From Certhia americana (lineage: Eukaryota; Chordata; Aves; Passeriformes; Certhiidae), in assembly GCA_018697195.1 (NCBI GenBank), contig CM031879.1, positions 39,521,715-39,585,714 of the forward strand: a stretch of 64,000 nt of DNA. The letters run 5' to 3'. The notes beneath the pieces are model-generated. The model made no database searches, was not told where the DNA came from, and worked only from the letters and a program-made list of their open reading frames with translations. Below are positions 50,189 through 62,143 of the stretch, in pieces (position 1 is the first letter of the stretch; each line of letters opens with the position of its first letter). Made by a program: the position numbers and the translations under genes.

Positions 50189-52285
50189 AAAAACCCATAA
50201 CATGACATGTTGTGCTGGGAAAAGGTCTACATGGCCTGGAAAAACATGTGAAAACAGGTTGGTCCCACAAGTGATTTTTAATTCTCACTCACTTCATGAA
50301 TGCATTGTTTTCCCCAAATTTTAAAATCTTTTAAAATAGAACAGTACAAAAAGTAAAAATAATACACAATTGAAACTAGCACTTATTAAACAACCAATGA
50401 GATATAACAAAGTTTTCATGCATACTGTGAAAAGGAAAAAAACCCAACATGAACATGGTTTACGGTAATGGAAGGCTACCGTCTAATGGATAAATATGGC
50501 ATCTAACGCCTGATATTTTTTGTTTGTTTCCTAAACATCTGTACATACAGAAAAGAATGGCAGAGGGAAGGAAGAGGGAAAGAACATTTAAAGTTAATAG
50601 AATGACAGAAATGGGTTTACTTAATTGCACTTACACTGGGACCACTATGACAACTAATAAAACTCCACTAAGGCTGGGAGTAGAAAAGAAAACCAAGAAT
50701 TGATAAGTCTTGAATTCATGGTAAGCAAAGTGTAAAATTAAGCCTTTGGGTGCTAGGTTACCACCATAACAAATAAAATCATATTTATATCAAGCATGGG
50801 AAAAATATATGCTCTTAATAGAATTATGAGTTTTTAAAGTATTTAATGGCAGAGTGGACTAGCTGCATATTCTTCCCTTACAAAAGTTGTGTACTGTAGT
50901 GTTACAGTATGTGTTCAGATATGATTAATTTAATTTATGAGTAATCAATTAAAAAAAAAAGTAGGAAAGAATGTATTACAGGACAATTAATTGAGATACT
51001 TCTCAGTACTTATGATATTTTATCTGAAGAGAAATTAATTTATTGTTACTGAATATCTGATATGGTTTTTCACACTTTACAGTGTAAATGTAAAGGTATT
51101 GTAGTATTTCCCATTTTGTTCTTAAAGAAAAGCTCTGAGTCACATCAATTGAAGTAGTAAACATATTTACATTGAAAAAATGTCACTGAAAGTTCTTTTA
51201 ATGAGTGAGAGCACTTAAAGTTCAGTTTCCTTTGTATATAAATTACTTTTGTGTTTTTTTTTTTTTTATAGTCATTATGAAAATAAAAGTGGAAAGAATT
51301 TTGTCAGAATAAAGACAGGCAAATTAAATTTAGAAGTACTATTGACAGAATAGGAGAATTTTCATGTGTTAGAATTTTAGAGCTATTGATATGACTAAAC
51401 TGTAACATTATAAAAAAAATTAATTTGAAGCTTTACTTAGTGATATATTTGTGGCATAATTATGATATACAGTTTAAATAGACTGAAAGCTTTTCAGTGC
51501 TAGTGCATAAAGACTTTTTAACTGAACTTCTAAAAATTGAAAGTGTTCTTTCAATTTATTGACTTTAGTAGATTGTAAGAAATCTATAACCATGTGAGGA
51601 CATAGTAAGAATAAAGTACAACTCATATAAAAGATTAATGACTTCCTTTTTAATATTTTATCAACCTCTAGAAAATGTGTTGAAAACTTACAGGTTGAAA
51701 TTTTGCTTGAAAGAGAGCCAAAAAAAGTTTATAATAGTTCTAAAGCAACCTTGGTTGTCAGAAACTCATAAAAGAAAATGTTTCTTACAATCTTTTGCCA
51801 TATTTGACTAAAATTCTTTCACATAGAAACACTAGGTGTTCAAGAAAGTGGCCAATGCATAACTTTTACATTATCACTTCAGAAGGAAAGTGAAGCAGCT
51901 TGGTAAGAAATATTTTCTTTGTGTTTTCTTATACTGCTTTCTTTTAGACACTTGAAGTACAAATATATCCAAAACTAAGAAATGTTTTGTTGCCTGAACC
52001 AGCTGGATATTTAATGCAGCCCTTCACAAAAAAGTATATTGTGCAAAATATTAATTTTTACTGGCTACTGATGAGCCACTTTTGAATGGTTGATTAGGCT
52101 TCAAATAAAATTCTTGGCATTTTTCTATTTGTAGGCAGTTCATTTTGCTTTTAAAGGCTTCTCCCCACTGTGCTCTCCTCAGATAGTAGCCCAAAGATTT
52201 AACTCAAAGGTAGCTATGATTGGATCGCTTACACTGGACACCTCTTTGAGAGATGTGCACCAAAACTTTTCCTTAGTAATTTTTT

Positions 52286-52357
52286 CCAAAGTCAATGCTT
52301 AGAGCCAAGTGAACAGCTATAGTATTCTGCAGTGCCCTACATCTACACATGTTTCAG
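52286..52357 (+). repeat. Unassigned dispersed repeat, copy 2
   Basis: Partner of 50116-50188: AAAGTCAATGCTTAGAG, CCAAGTGAACAGCTATAG, TATTCTGCAGT, CATCTACACATG. Same orientation, 2.2 kb apart. No family recognised. Confidence 0.65.
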
Positions 52358-52984
52358 CAGCTGACACCTGACATGCATCTTTCCACCATGCTCCCTTCCT
52401 CACAACTTTGGAAAACTGATCTTTGCTCATTAGTTAGATCCCCATGGAATATCAGACACTTAGAACAGTACTGATATTGTCTCAGTCAATTTTACCTGTC
52501 AGGCACATCACATAAGAGAGAAGATGGAGGGGCAGCTCTGTCCCCAGCAAGGAGACCTGCTGAAGGATACTGCTCTGCAAAATCCCAATTCATTGAGAGG
52601 ACTGGCTCATTGTGGGGCTGTGCACCAGGCACATCCCACACTGCTAGCTTGCTCTGTGAGACTGGCTCACAGCCCATGTTACATGGTGAGTTGTTCATTT
52701 CTGCCTCACGCTGCAAAGTGGCTCTCCTAGCACAGCAAAGGTGGAGGGGCTCTGAGGGTAGAGCACAGTATATGCTGTGCAGGATAGGAAAAAAGGAGAA
52801 ATGCAGGCAAGATAAGGAGCTAGCAAACATCATACACAATGAACTGCCTGTGAAACTTGCACCACACGTGTCCACAGAGGCCAGTCACTTACATATTTTG
52901 GTCTCTACAAGCACAGATTGGGGTTCTTCTTTCACCCCCAGTTTAGGCTTCTCACTACAACAAAGACATTGAGGTGGAAGAGCA

Positions 52985-53220
52985 CATCCATCAAAGGACA
53001 ATGATGTGGGCAAAAGGTCTGTAGCACAAGTCTGGTGAGGAGGTGCTGATGGAGCTGAGGTTGTTCAGTATGGAGAAAAGAGGCTCTGGAGAGACATTAC
53101 TGCTCACTACAACTGCCTGAAAGGAGGCTGTAGCCAGGGGGGTGGCAGTCTCTTCTTCCAAGTAACAAGAAATAGAACAAGAGGAAAGAGTATCAGGTTG
53201 CTCCAGGGGAGGTTTAAGAA
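52985..53220 (+). mobile_element. CR1 LINE internal 3' fragment
   Basis: Contains TGGAGCTGAGGTTGTTCAGT, ATGGAGAAAAGAGGCT, ACAACTGCCTGAAAGGAGGC, GGTGGCAGTCTCTTCTTCCA and CAGGTTGCTCCAGGGGAGGT in CR1 order. The 3' terminal part is missing, so it is truncated at both ends. Confidence 0.85.
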
Positions 53221-56200
53221 ACCTGCTTACTTAAAGTGTTATCCTTTTCTCCGGGTAAGGTACTTGGCCACCCTGTATCTCTTACCTTTCTCTTTTCCAA
53301 AAGATACGTTAATGAAAAAAAGCTATACCTACAGACTCTAATTAACATGCATGCATACACACTAACAGGCCATGAGCACAAATTCCACAATTTTAATGGA
53401 AAGTTCAGTAGGTCACTTCTGATCTTTTCTTGCCTTCAGAACCCTGCACAGCCAACACTTCACACTGCCCTACACCAGCACAAAGCAAGAAGAAAGCACA
53501 CTGGGGAGTCTGCCTTCAAGCATTAACAAAATTAAAATGTTCACCATTTTGATTAACTTTCTCTCTCAGCCCAGGAAAACAGACCTAAATATCTATGTCC
53601 AATCTAAACTTAAAGTGGAGAATCCTGACACTCCAAACATCATCCTGAGTCCCCTTTACTCCTTTGTAAACCCAGCAGCTCTCACCCAGTTGCAGATCAA
53701 TTGATCCATAGACTTTTAGTGGGCCTAGCAAGTGAACCAAGAAAGTGAGTCCTGTAGTTTGCATTTCTCTCTCATGTCCAAGAAAGACACAAACAACAAA
53801 TAGGGGTCTGGTATCTACAGATGCTACAGATGTAATGGATGTTAAATCTTGAGATGTTAGGCAGCATGGCCCTTCCTTGTCTCTGGGTGGTGTCTCTTTA
53901 GTGCTCAGTGGATTGATGGCATGCTCTGGAGTTATAGCACTGGAATCTCACAGCTGAATCTGTGTCCAATGGAAATATCCTGTAAACACTCTCTTGAGTA
54001 GCTCCATGCTGGAACCTAGGGGACGAAAGGCTCATCTGGAAAATGGGACAGACTATTAACTTGATTTTTATGCCTTTAGGCACATCATGCACTGAAATGA
54101 GTAGAAAAAAATCTGATCTTATTGTGCTCCAAACACATAAATGAGGATGATAGGATGCTACTTGGGACTGGCAGGTTACCTCTGTCCTTCAAGAACAGTG
54201 CCTGAACATCAGGCAGGATAAGAGCTGCTGGAATGTGAAGGAACAGATAAACACCAGTCAGGTCCTGTTGTGCACCGCCATGAACCTGGAGGTTATAGAG
54301 CTACACACAGCAAAACAGGCGCAGGGCAGGTAAGACTTCTGCCCAGGGCACAGGAGCAAATAGCTTCTGAGCTCTTTCTACATAATGGACACCAAATTCT
54401 CACCTTCACATAAAGAAGCCTCTCTTATTGTCCCAGGCAGGACAGCAGTAGGGAAGTCTTTACTTCTGAGATTCCTGTCACTGCTCTAGTGGACACGATT
54501 ACTGAGGTCATTGCTGCAGAGACTGGCACAAAGGCTCTCAGTCCAGTGCCACTGCTGTCTCAACGACAAGAAAATCAGGACCACAATTAAAGCTGAAAAG
54601 GACTCCATGCCTTCAGGCTCGTTAGAAATACTGTTGCTAAGACAAACAGCAGAGATAGCTGCTGCTCTAGAAATGCCTTTAGTCATTCTGACATCACTGA
54701 TACATAAGCACATCATGAATTTCATTAAAGTCAGAAAAACTCCTGGATAAAGGCTGTTAACATGCACAAGTACTGTCAAGCGTTGCTCTGTGTTTCACAC
54801 CCTGATTCATCCTGCAGTTCACAGGGTAATTGTGCAAAACTGTCTTTTCAATGTAAATATGTGCTTCATACTGGAGTTAGAAAAAATAATTATTGTGGAA
54901 TCCAGGATGAAGTATATCAATATAAATATTTTGGAAGTGTTTCAAATTTCTGAATGCACATTTGACAATGGAATCAATATTTAGTTAATGATCCAATAGC
55001 TAGCATAGACATTTCTAAATGGCAAATAAGTTGATACTCCAGATACAATTATTTTTCCTACCTTCATTACCTTTATTTACTTTCTTACTCTAAGACACAA
55101 ATAGGACTGAAATTATTTCTCAAGTCTGGGAACATGTCTGGTCACGATAGTCAGTAATTTGCTGAATTTATATAGAGAATAAGCAAGTTATCCACTGTGC
55201 AACACACTGCCATATTGCCTTCCTTGTCCAGATGTGGGGAGCCAGTAGTCTGAGGTATGCCTATGTTTCTGGCCTTCAAATATGTACTTCCCTTATAAGT
55301 CTCAGAGGCACACAGAGATGGTATGCCTGCGTGTCAACATCCAGCTGGATCCTGTGCTTAGGACTGGATACCACAATGCAGACCTGGGTTATGGACACTT
55401 TCACTAAAATATTCTTTTGGAGTACTTTCAAATTTAATTTCAGATAAGTTTGGAAAATCCATTAGCTGTGATATATATGATTTGCACATAGTTTATATGG
55501 TACTGATTAATATTAGGTCAGATATTAAAGTGCTAATTTATACTAATTTCTTAAGCAGATGACACAATAATATATTATCATTGCAGATATTTCATTTAAT
55601 GAGAATCATGTAGAGTCTTGCAGTTCCCAAATGACTCTCAGTGAAGAGCATAATGACCTAACAGTTTTCCAGTAATTCCTAAGTATGTATATTTATATAT
55701 TTAGAAAGTCAAAATGCTAAATTCTTACTGATTATAGATAGATCTCACTACCATTGTCAGATAGCTTTTAGAGTTGCATTATTATATTCAGAAAAATAAT
55801 TAAAACAATGCTATGATTGATGGAAATTACAAGTCAAAAGTTATCTAATTTTTACATAAAGATCACTGAAATATATATATATATTTCTATATTTATAATT
55901 TTTTTTTGTGCAAGTGGTTTTATGTGTATCAAAGAGATTCATGTTAGGACTCTACAGTGAACTATTACCCATTTTAGTTGAATATTTAAAGTCAAAAGCT
56001 AAATAATTGATGGAAAAATATGTTAATATAAACAAAGATTTGCTAATATTAACAGTAAAAAATTGCAGGCTTCCTGATCAGTTTCTCTAAGGAAAAGGAG
56101 GAGATGACATTTTTTTAATAACCTGAAAATCTCTCATGTGTTTACATTAAAGTAAACATATATGACTCTTAAACATGAGTATTTTTATTAGATAGGCATT

Positions 56201-58936
56201 CTTTTAATAACAAAACAGCAAACTATCAGAGCTGATACCTGTCTTGGGAAAACTGAGTTCAACAGTTATTGCCTACAGATAATCTATGTCAGCCAGGTCA
56301 AGACATTTTACTCTGCTTCCCAGTTGCAGGATAGCCAAGGTATTAAAGGAATCCTCTGGGTTGTCGACCTAATGCTCTACAACCATACATCAGGCATGGT
56401 ATCCAAAAGCATCCATAAACAGCTTCACATTCTCTGTGGGTCAGAATGCACTTCTCCTAGCTTAGAAAACTTAGATTTACAGGGCAGAAGTGCACAGAAT
56501 GGGAAAATAAACTTCCTTAAGAGGAAGTGGGGGAGATCAAAGGCACTAGTCAGCATGATACAACTCTGGATGGATTTATTAAGAGGAAATTGTCCGATGC
56601 TGCACCTCAAATTACAGATGGAACTAATGTGAACAAATAAAGCTGCCAGATATAATTGTAAGGAAAAAAATCCTTCTTCACCTATTATCAACTTCAAAAC
56701 TTGAACTTTTTGTCTTTGTTAAATCCTTTTGCTGGAAAGTTATGATCAGGGGTCAGAACTCTGCAAGCAATCAGAAGCTCTAAGCCTCACAGGGGAAAGA
56801 TTTGTGGAATTCGACAGGTTGTGGCAGTTAGAGGGTAAGCAGGTTGTTATTTTATCTTCAGGCCTTCAACACAATTTCTGAGCATAACTTCATCCTCAAA
56901 AGTAGTTATGTGTCAACATGAAACCATTAAGACTCATTCTAAGCATATGAAGCAGCGCAAAATATTGATTTTTCAAGTTTATAGATATTTCTATCTATAG
57001 AAAAAGAAGGAATCACTATATTTTAGAGTTGCTGGTGGAATTATTAGGTCATGGTCAAATCAACAAACAATAGGATGACTAGGTGGGTTTTTGTAAAGCA
57101 AACCCAGGAGTTTTTCATTTTAACTTTAACTTTGTTTAAATAGAGTTTTAGTTTTTAGTTTATTTTTAAACCTAATTCTGCTACAGTTAAATATGTATTA
57201 AATTATGCATATGCATAACATCACATATGCATTATATATATGCATATACACTTATTAAAATATAGAAGGCTGAAGTTAAAAAGCCCTTGTTTTCAGTGTT
57301 TTCAAAGTTAATGCTTGATTAGAAATATTCTGTGTTGGATGCTTTGCAGGTTTTTAGTGAAAGGATATCAGAATGCAGTCTATAATAACCACCATATCAG
57401 AAGAATTGAGTAAATTATTGATAGTTCAAATCCACAGTATATAATTGTACAAATTTCTTACAAAGTATGCTGAAACAGACTGTGATCTCTTCAGTCATTT
57501 TAGAGATTAGCATTACTATCAGACTCCTCTCTACACTTTTTCTTATGAAATACTAATGTAATTCAACAAGAAGCATCCAAATAAAAAGTTTTGTGAAATC
57601 TCAGTGAAAAATAATCAATAGAGTAGAAGAATTTTGCATAATTCAATGGCCACCATCTCCAATTAAGATATTGGGGCATCACCCTTAATAATCTAGTCTG
57701 CAAAAAATAACAATATGGCTGACAGAAACATTTACTGTATTTTATGACAGAATAATACAAAACTGAACTGTGCTAAGATGTATACAGGGACTATGTTGTA
57801 ATCTGTGCTGGTATTGTTTCCCTCATATATTTTAGCTAACCTACTGAATCAAGGCATAGAAACGCAAATAAAGTTTTCTTATTGTGAAAGATTTTTCTTT
57901 TTTTCTTTCTAGGTAACACCTTTGTTGTGTTTGCCTTATACATAAGCTGTGTTGCCTATCTAATTTCTATGTGGCAAGCAGTTTTGGAGTCATGTATTGA
58001 TCTAGTCTCTCCTGGCAAAGGTTTTTCTCCCCTTCACTCCCATCACTAAAGTCTGAGAGCCTCTTGCCTGCATGAAAGTTGTTTTGAAAGAAAGAAATAA
58101 AAAAATGCCTGTCTCTGTCAGCATCTCATGGGCTGGGAGGAATTCAGCTCCATAGAGCTGTCTTGGGGAAGAAGGGTTTATTTCTGCCTCCTCTTCACAC
58201 AGAGGCCATGTGGCAACAAACATTTCTTCTTAGTGAACTCATACTATGTCTTGCCATGGTCTGGCAAGAATCTGGCTCCACATGGGAACATTCAGTGATT
58301 TTGGAAGGAAGTCTTGAAGGAATACAGGTGAGAAAGGGGAAAAAATATATTTAATGTTATATAAATTTCACTAAATCTGATCAGACTCTCACAAGAGACA
58401 ATCAAATCACTGTGTCTAGAAGGAAAGTCACTTGTTAAATCATAACATTTTTCCAGTTGTACAGAGAAAAGTTTGAGATAATGATATGTAACAGAAAACT
58501 TTAGACATGCTAAATATCAGTGTGTGGGTTTTTTTAATGTGATGCCATACAGTTATGAAAACATGCTTTTGCTAGCTTTGAATCACAAGAATAATATATT
58601 CAGTTTAGCAGTGGGCCATATGTGAATATATATGTATGTATGTATTTATATTTTAGAAACATATACTTTTGTCCACATAAACCTATATTAAATATATATG
58701 TTGTAGCACCTTCTTCCATTTTTTTCAGTATTATTCCTTCTATACAGCAATAGCTGTGAAAGAATTAGTGAGATTTATTCCTAGAAGATGAAAAAAGTGA
58801 CATAAACATATTTCACTAAAACACTTTTAAATGAAAAGAATACTTGAAATTAGAGTTGGAACCCAAGTTTGGCATGTGCAACAATTCTGGTACGATCAAT
58901 GATCTCAACTCAACACTTGTTACTTAGGGAAAGAAA

Positions 58937-58976
58937 TGTAGGATCACTATCACGTACAACGTGATAGTTACCTACA
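58937..58976. repeat. Inverted repeat with 10-bp perfect core stem
   Basis: ACTATCACGT-ACA-ACGTGATAGT forms a perfect 10-bp stem with a 3-nt loop. TGTAGG and CCTACA outside add six more pairs after a small internal loop. Confidence 0.9.
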
Positions 58977-61116
58977 CTTGAAGCTAAGAAGTACTGGACA
59001 AATGGTGATAAGAAAAGAGGCTCTTAAATTTTAAGCCATCAGAATTCAGATACCAGAAGAAAGTTAAGGAAAACTGAAGGAAATAATTGACATATAAAGG
59101 AAACAGGAATGCTACAGCACCGTAGAGAGAAAAAAGGGAAAAACAAATAAAAGGAGTTTGGTTTTGCTTTGATTCTCAGCTTCAAAAAGATAGCTAATAG
59201 ACACATAAGCAAACTAAATAGTACAATTTCTTAATATTATAAACAAAATGTTATTAAAAGGTCAGTACTAGTGCTGAAAGCCAAGCAGTCAAATATTAGG
59301 AAATACATCAACTGTCTCTTCACTCTCTTCACAACTGTGTGCTCACTCTCAACTTGGCCCTGGGATAGAACTCTTACAATAGCAATAAAGGCACAAGTTA
59401 TTTTGTTTCCATTTATCCTGAGGAAACAGCAAGTTGCTCTTTAATTCCATAATTGTTGAACAATGTGCCAGCATGTTCTGCTGCAGATAGGAAGACTAAG
59501 TATTTCCCATGAAGAAAAATGAATATGTTCTCCTGAAGCATACTGCACATTAGTTTCAGTCATTAAACTGGAGCATACTATAGGATTAGTGAAGTGGTGT
59601 GATTGCTCCATCAGCTCAGTCCTCGCTTCTGTTTTGATAGTGCCACATTTGAGTATGTCATACTAAGAGTTAGAGTAGGAACAGCATTTTATTTAATTTT
59701 GTAAAGGCATTCATTAGTTAGCAATGCTGTTCAGTCATATAACTTGAAGTAGAGCCAGCAACAAAAAAACCCCAAAAGAGTCTCTAAGATTTTAGCCTAG
59801 ACCACTCAATTCCGGAATCAATAACCATAGTATGGTTTAGTTTAAACTCTACATGTATTCAAAACAAACTATATGAAGACAATCAACAGCCTTCCTTTAA
59901 TTCTTGATGCTGAGCACATACAATGGCTGATAGTTGATGCAAATGATTGAGTTCTCTTCATATTTTTCTTAGCTTTCATACATCTTAACATTAGATAAAC
60001 AGTGAAATGAAAAAAGAAGGAGGCAATTTTTCAAGCAATATAGTAAGTGGTTTAGAGATATCTCAGTCTTGAAAATTGTGTTAAACTTATTTTTGTCATT
60101 CTAAAGATACTTGGAACATGCTATAAATTCAACTGAAATAATAACCACATTTCTCATCTCTATGTGCCTATGTAATGGACCACTAAAATCCCATCACATT
60201 GGAAGAGACATAGAGATGAGTATTTCAGTGTTACTTCAAGAAAAACTTAGTATCCAGAGTGAAGAAAGAAAAACTTTTGGTTTTACATCTATGATCACAT
60301 TTCAGCATCTAGGAACCTACCAGTGCTAACATTACTGTCACCAGCTGGTATTATTGTCATATTAGATTTAATGAACAGCACCACAGCTTCTCAAGGAAGC
60401 AGGATAGAAAAAGTATTCACCACCACTGTGTGGCTTAGTATGAAATTTCATGCTTTGCTTTCCCCAAATGCTGCTGTAAATTTGAATTCTTCTAAAAAAT
60501 TACACTGTCATTTTGTCTTTGATAGCCACTCAAGAAAACAAGCACCAGTGACTATAAGCATGGCTATTTTTGTTCTAAGACTTTATGGAGATTAGAAGGA
60601 TTCTTGAAAGATGGAAAACACTAAGATAAGGTAAAAAAAAAGACATAGTATCTCTCACTAATAAAGGGAGGAAATGCAGTACCTGGAGAATTATAGCTAA
60701 AACAGTCTAGTTTTGGGGTATTTTTGTGAATACACAAGGAAAAGTGTTGACATTATTTATATATTTACTTATAAGATAATAAAGCTCTAAATATACAACA
60801 TGTATTTCTTTATAAATGTAAATTTTGGGACAATCTAATTCCCAACTTTGTGATGATAGTCATCTCCATTGGTAGAAAAGGAATATCAAGTGTGGAAATC
60901 CATTGGCTTTATATAATCTTGTAATATTGTCTTTAAAAGATTTTTGTAAGCAAACAGTGGAGAAATAATAGCTTGATAACAATCCCTTTAAAAAATATTT
61001 TTTTGAAGAGCACCTGTCAGTGTTTTGGGCTTATTAATATGGCATTACTGGAGTTGTGTAATACTAGTCTCTTGTACTAGAGAATCTACCTGGATTCTAC
61101 AGTAGATTTTTTAAAA

Positions 61117-61117
<1 letters not shown>

Positions 61118-61188
<71 letters not shown>
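61118..61188. repeat. (TTA)n microsatellite
   Basis: About 23 uninterrupted TTA units, flanked by A/T-rich sequence. Confidence 0.98.
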
Positions 61189-62046
61189 TTAAATTATTTA
61201 ATTTCTTATAATTGAGGAAATCTAGTAGACTTTTTGTGGCAGCAAATTTTTGTGGCATATATTTGATTTGTAAAAAAATATCTTTTTCCCATCTGAAAAA
61301 TCCATTCAAGAGGAACCCATTCAGATGGATACCAAGTCTTCCATTCAGAAGGGATCCATATCTTAATTTTTCCTATGATTTGTAGAGAAAAAAAAGAGCC
61401 ATAATTTTCTTGCATAAAAAAAATAAATTCTTGACTCTTATAATACTATGTTATGTAGGACAGGATAGTCAATTGGTCTTGGTTAGTTCTTACTACTAAC
61501 ATTCAGAAAGATCTGTATTCTTATTTATATAATTTCTAATTGCTCTAGAATGATAATTTCTTTTGAATGGTTGTGGAAATTCATTTGATAAATGTACTAA
61601 TCTGAAGAGGCCAAAGTTTTTATCTTCCCTTCTTGCTCAGTCTTCAGCCACTTAACATTTGCCAGTAAAGTTGCCAGTTATGGTCTGTATATCTGTCCAT
61701 GGGGGAGGTAACTGTGACTGACAAGAATTGAGTATTGGGCTGCATCGGGATATTTAATAACTGCTGATGTTCTAATACTACTGGACATTGACAGGCAGCC
61801 TTGGACAAATGACATCAGACATAATTGTCACAGTCTTGAGCAATAGAATGACAACTGGTTCCATAAAGCTGTGTTTATTACAATATTAAAAAATGTTCTG
61901 TATAGAACTAAAGGCAAAAGCTTCCTGAATGCTGGCATATCTAACACTGCTTTTATGTACTGTGATTTAATCTCATAAGAAATCAATGGTTGTGTTATGT
62001 ATTGAAACACAGTCATTATGGAGTGACTTCCTGCTGCCCCAGAAAA

Positions 62047-62143
62047 TTATGTGATGTGGTATGGAATAACCTCCAGGTCCTAGCCATGTTGCCTCCTGGC
62101 TACCATAAAAAATTAATGACAAGTTCTGTCCAGAACCAGGACA
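62047..62143 (-). mobile_element. Probable internally deleted ERVL-like LTR remnant
   Basis: TTATGTGATGTGGTATGGAA and TAGCCATGTTGCCTCCTGGC resemble the middle of the LTR family seen at 3085 and 39503. AATTAATGACAAGTTCTGTC followed by CAGAACCAGGACA resembles its terminal part, ending in CA. The roughly 100 bases normally between them are missing. Judged by eye, so uncertain. Confidence 0.45.

Larger units (their letters stand above)
46399..52984. other. Upstream intron or 5' flank, no gene recognised
   Basis: AT-rich. Contains a microsatellite at 47605-47667 and one pair of similar unassigned repeats (50116-50188, 52286-52357). The ORF at 48638-48946 (minus, 102 codons) is of fairly normal composition but shows no known family. 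Confidence 0.5.
53221..62046. other. Upstream intron or 5' flank, no gene recognised
   Basis: 8.8 kb without a supported exon or recognised interspersed element. Contains AT microsatellites (55869-55884 and others), a hairpin at 58937-58976 and a long ATT microsatellite at 61118-61188. Overlapping ORFs at 54486-54984 and 56324-56697 have no recognisable product. Confidence 0.5.
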
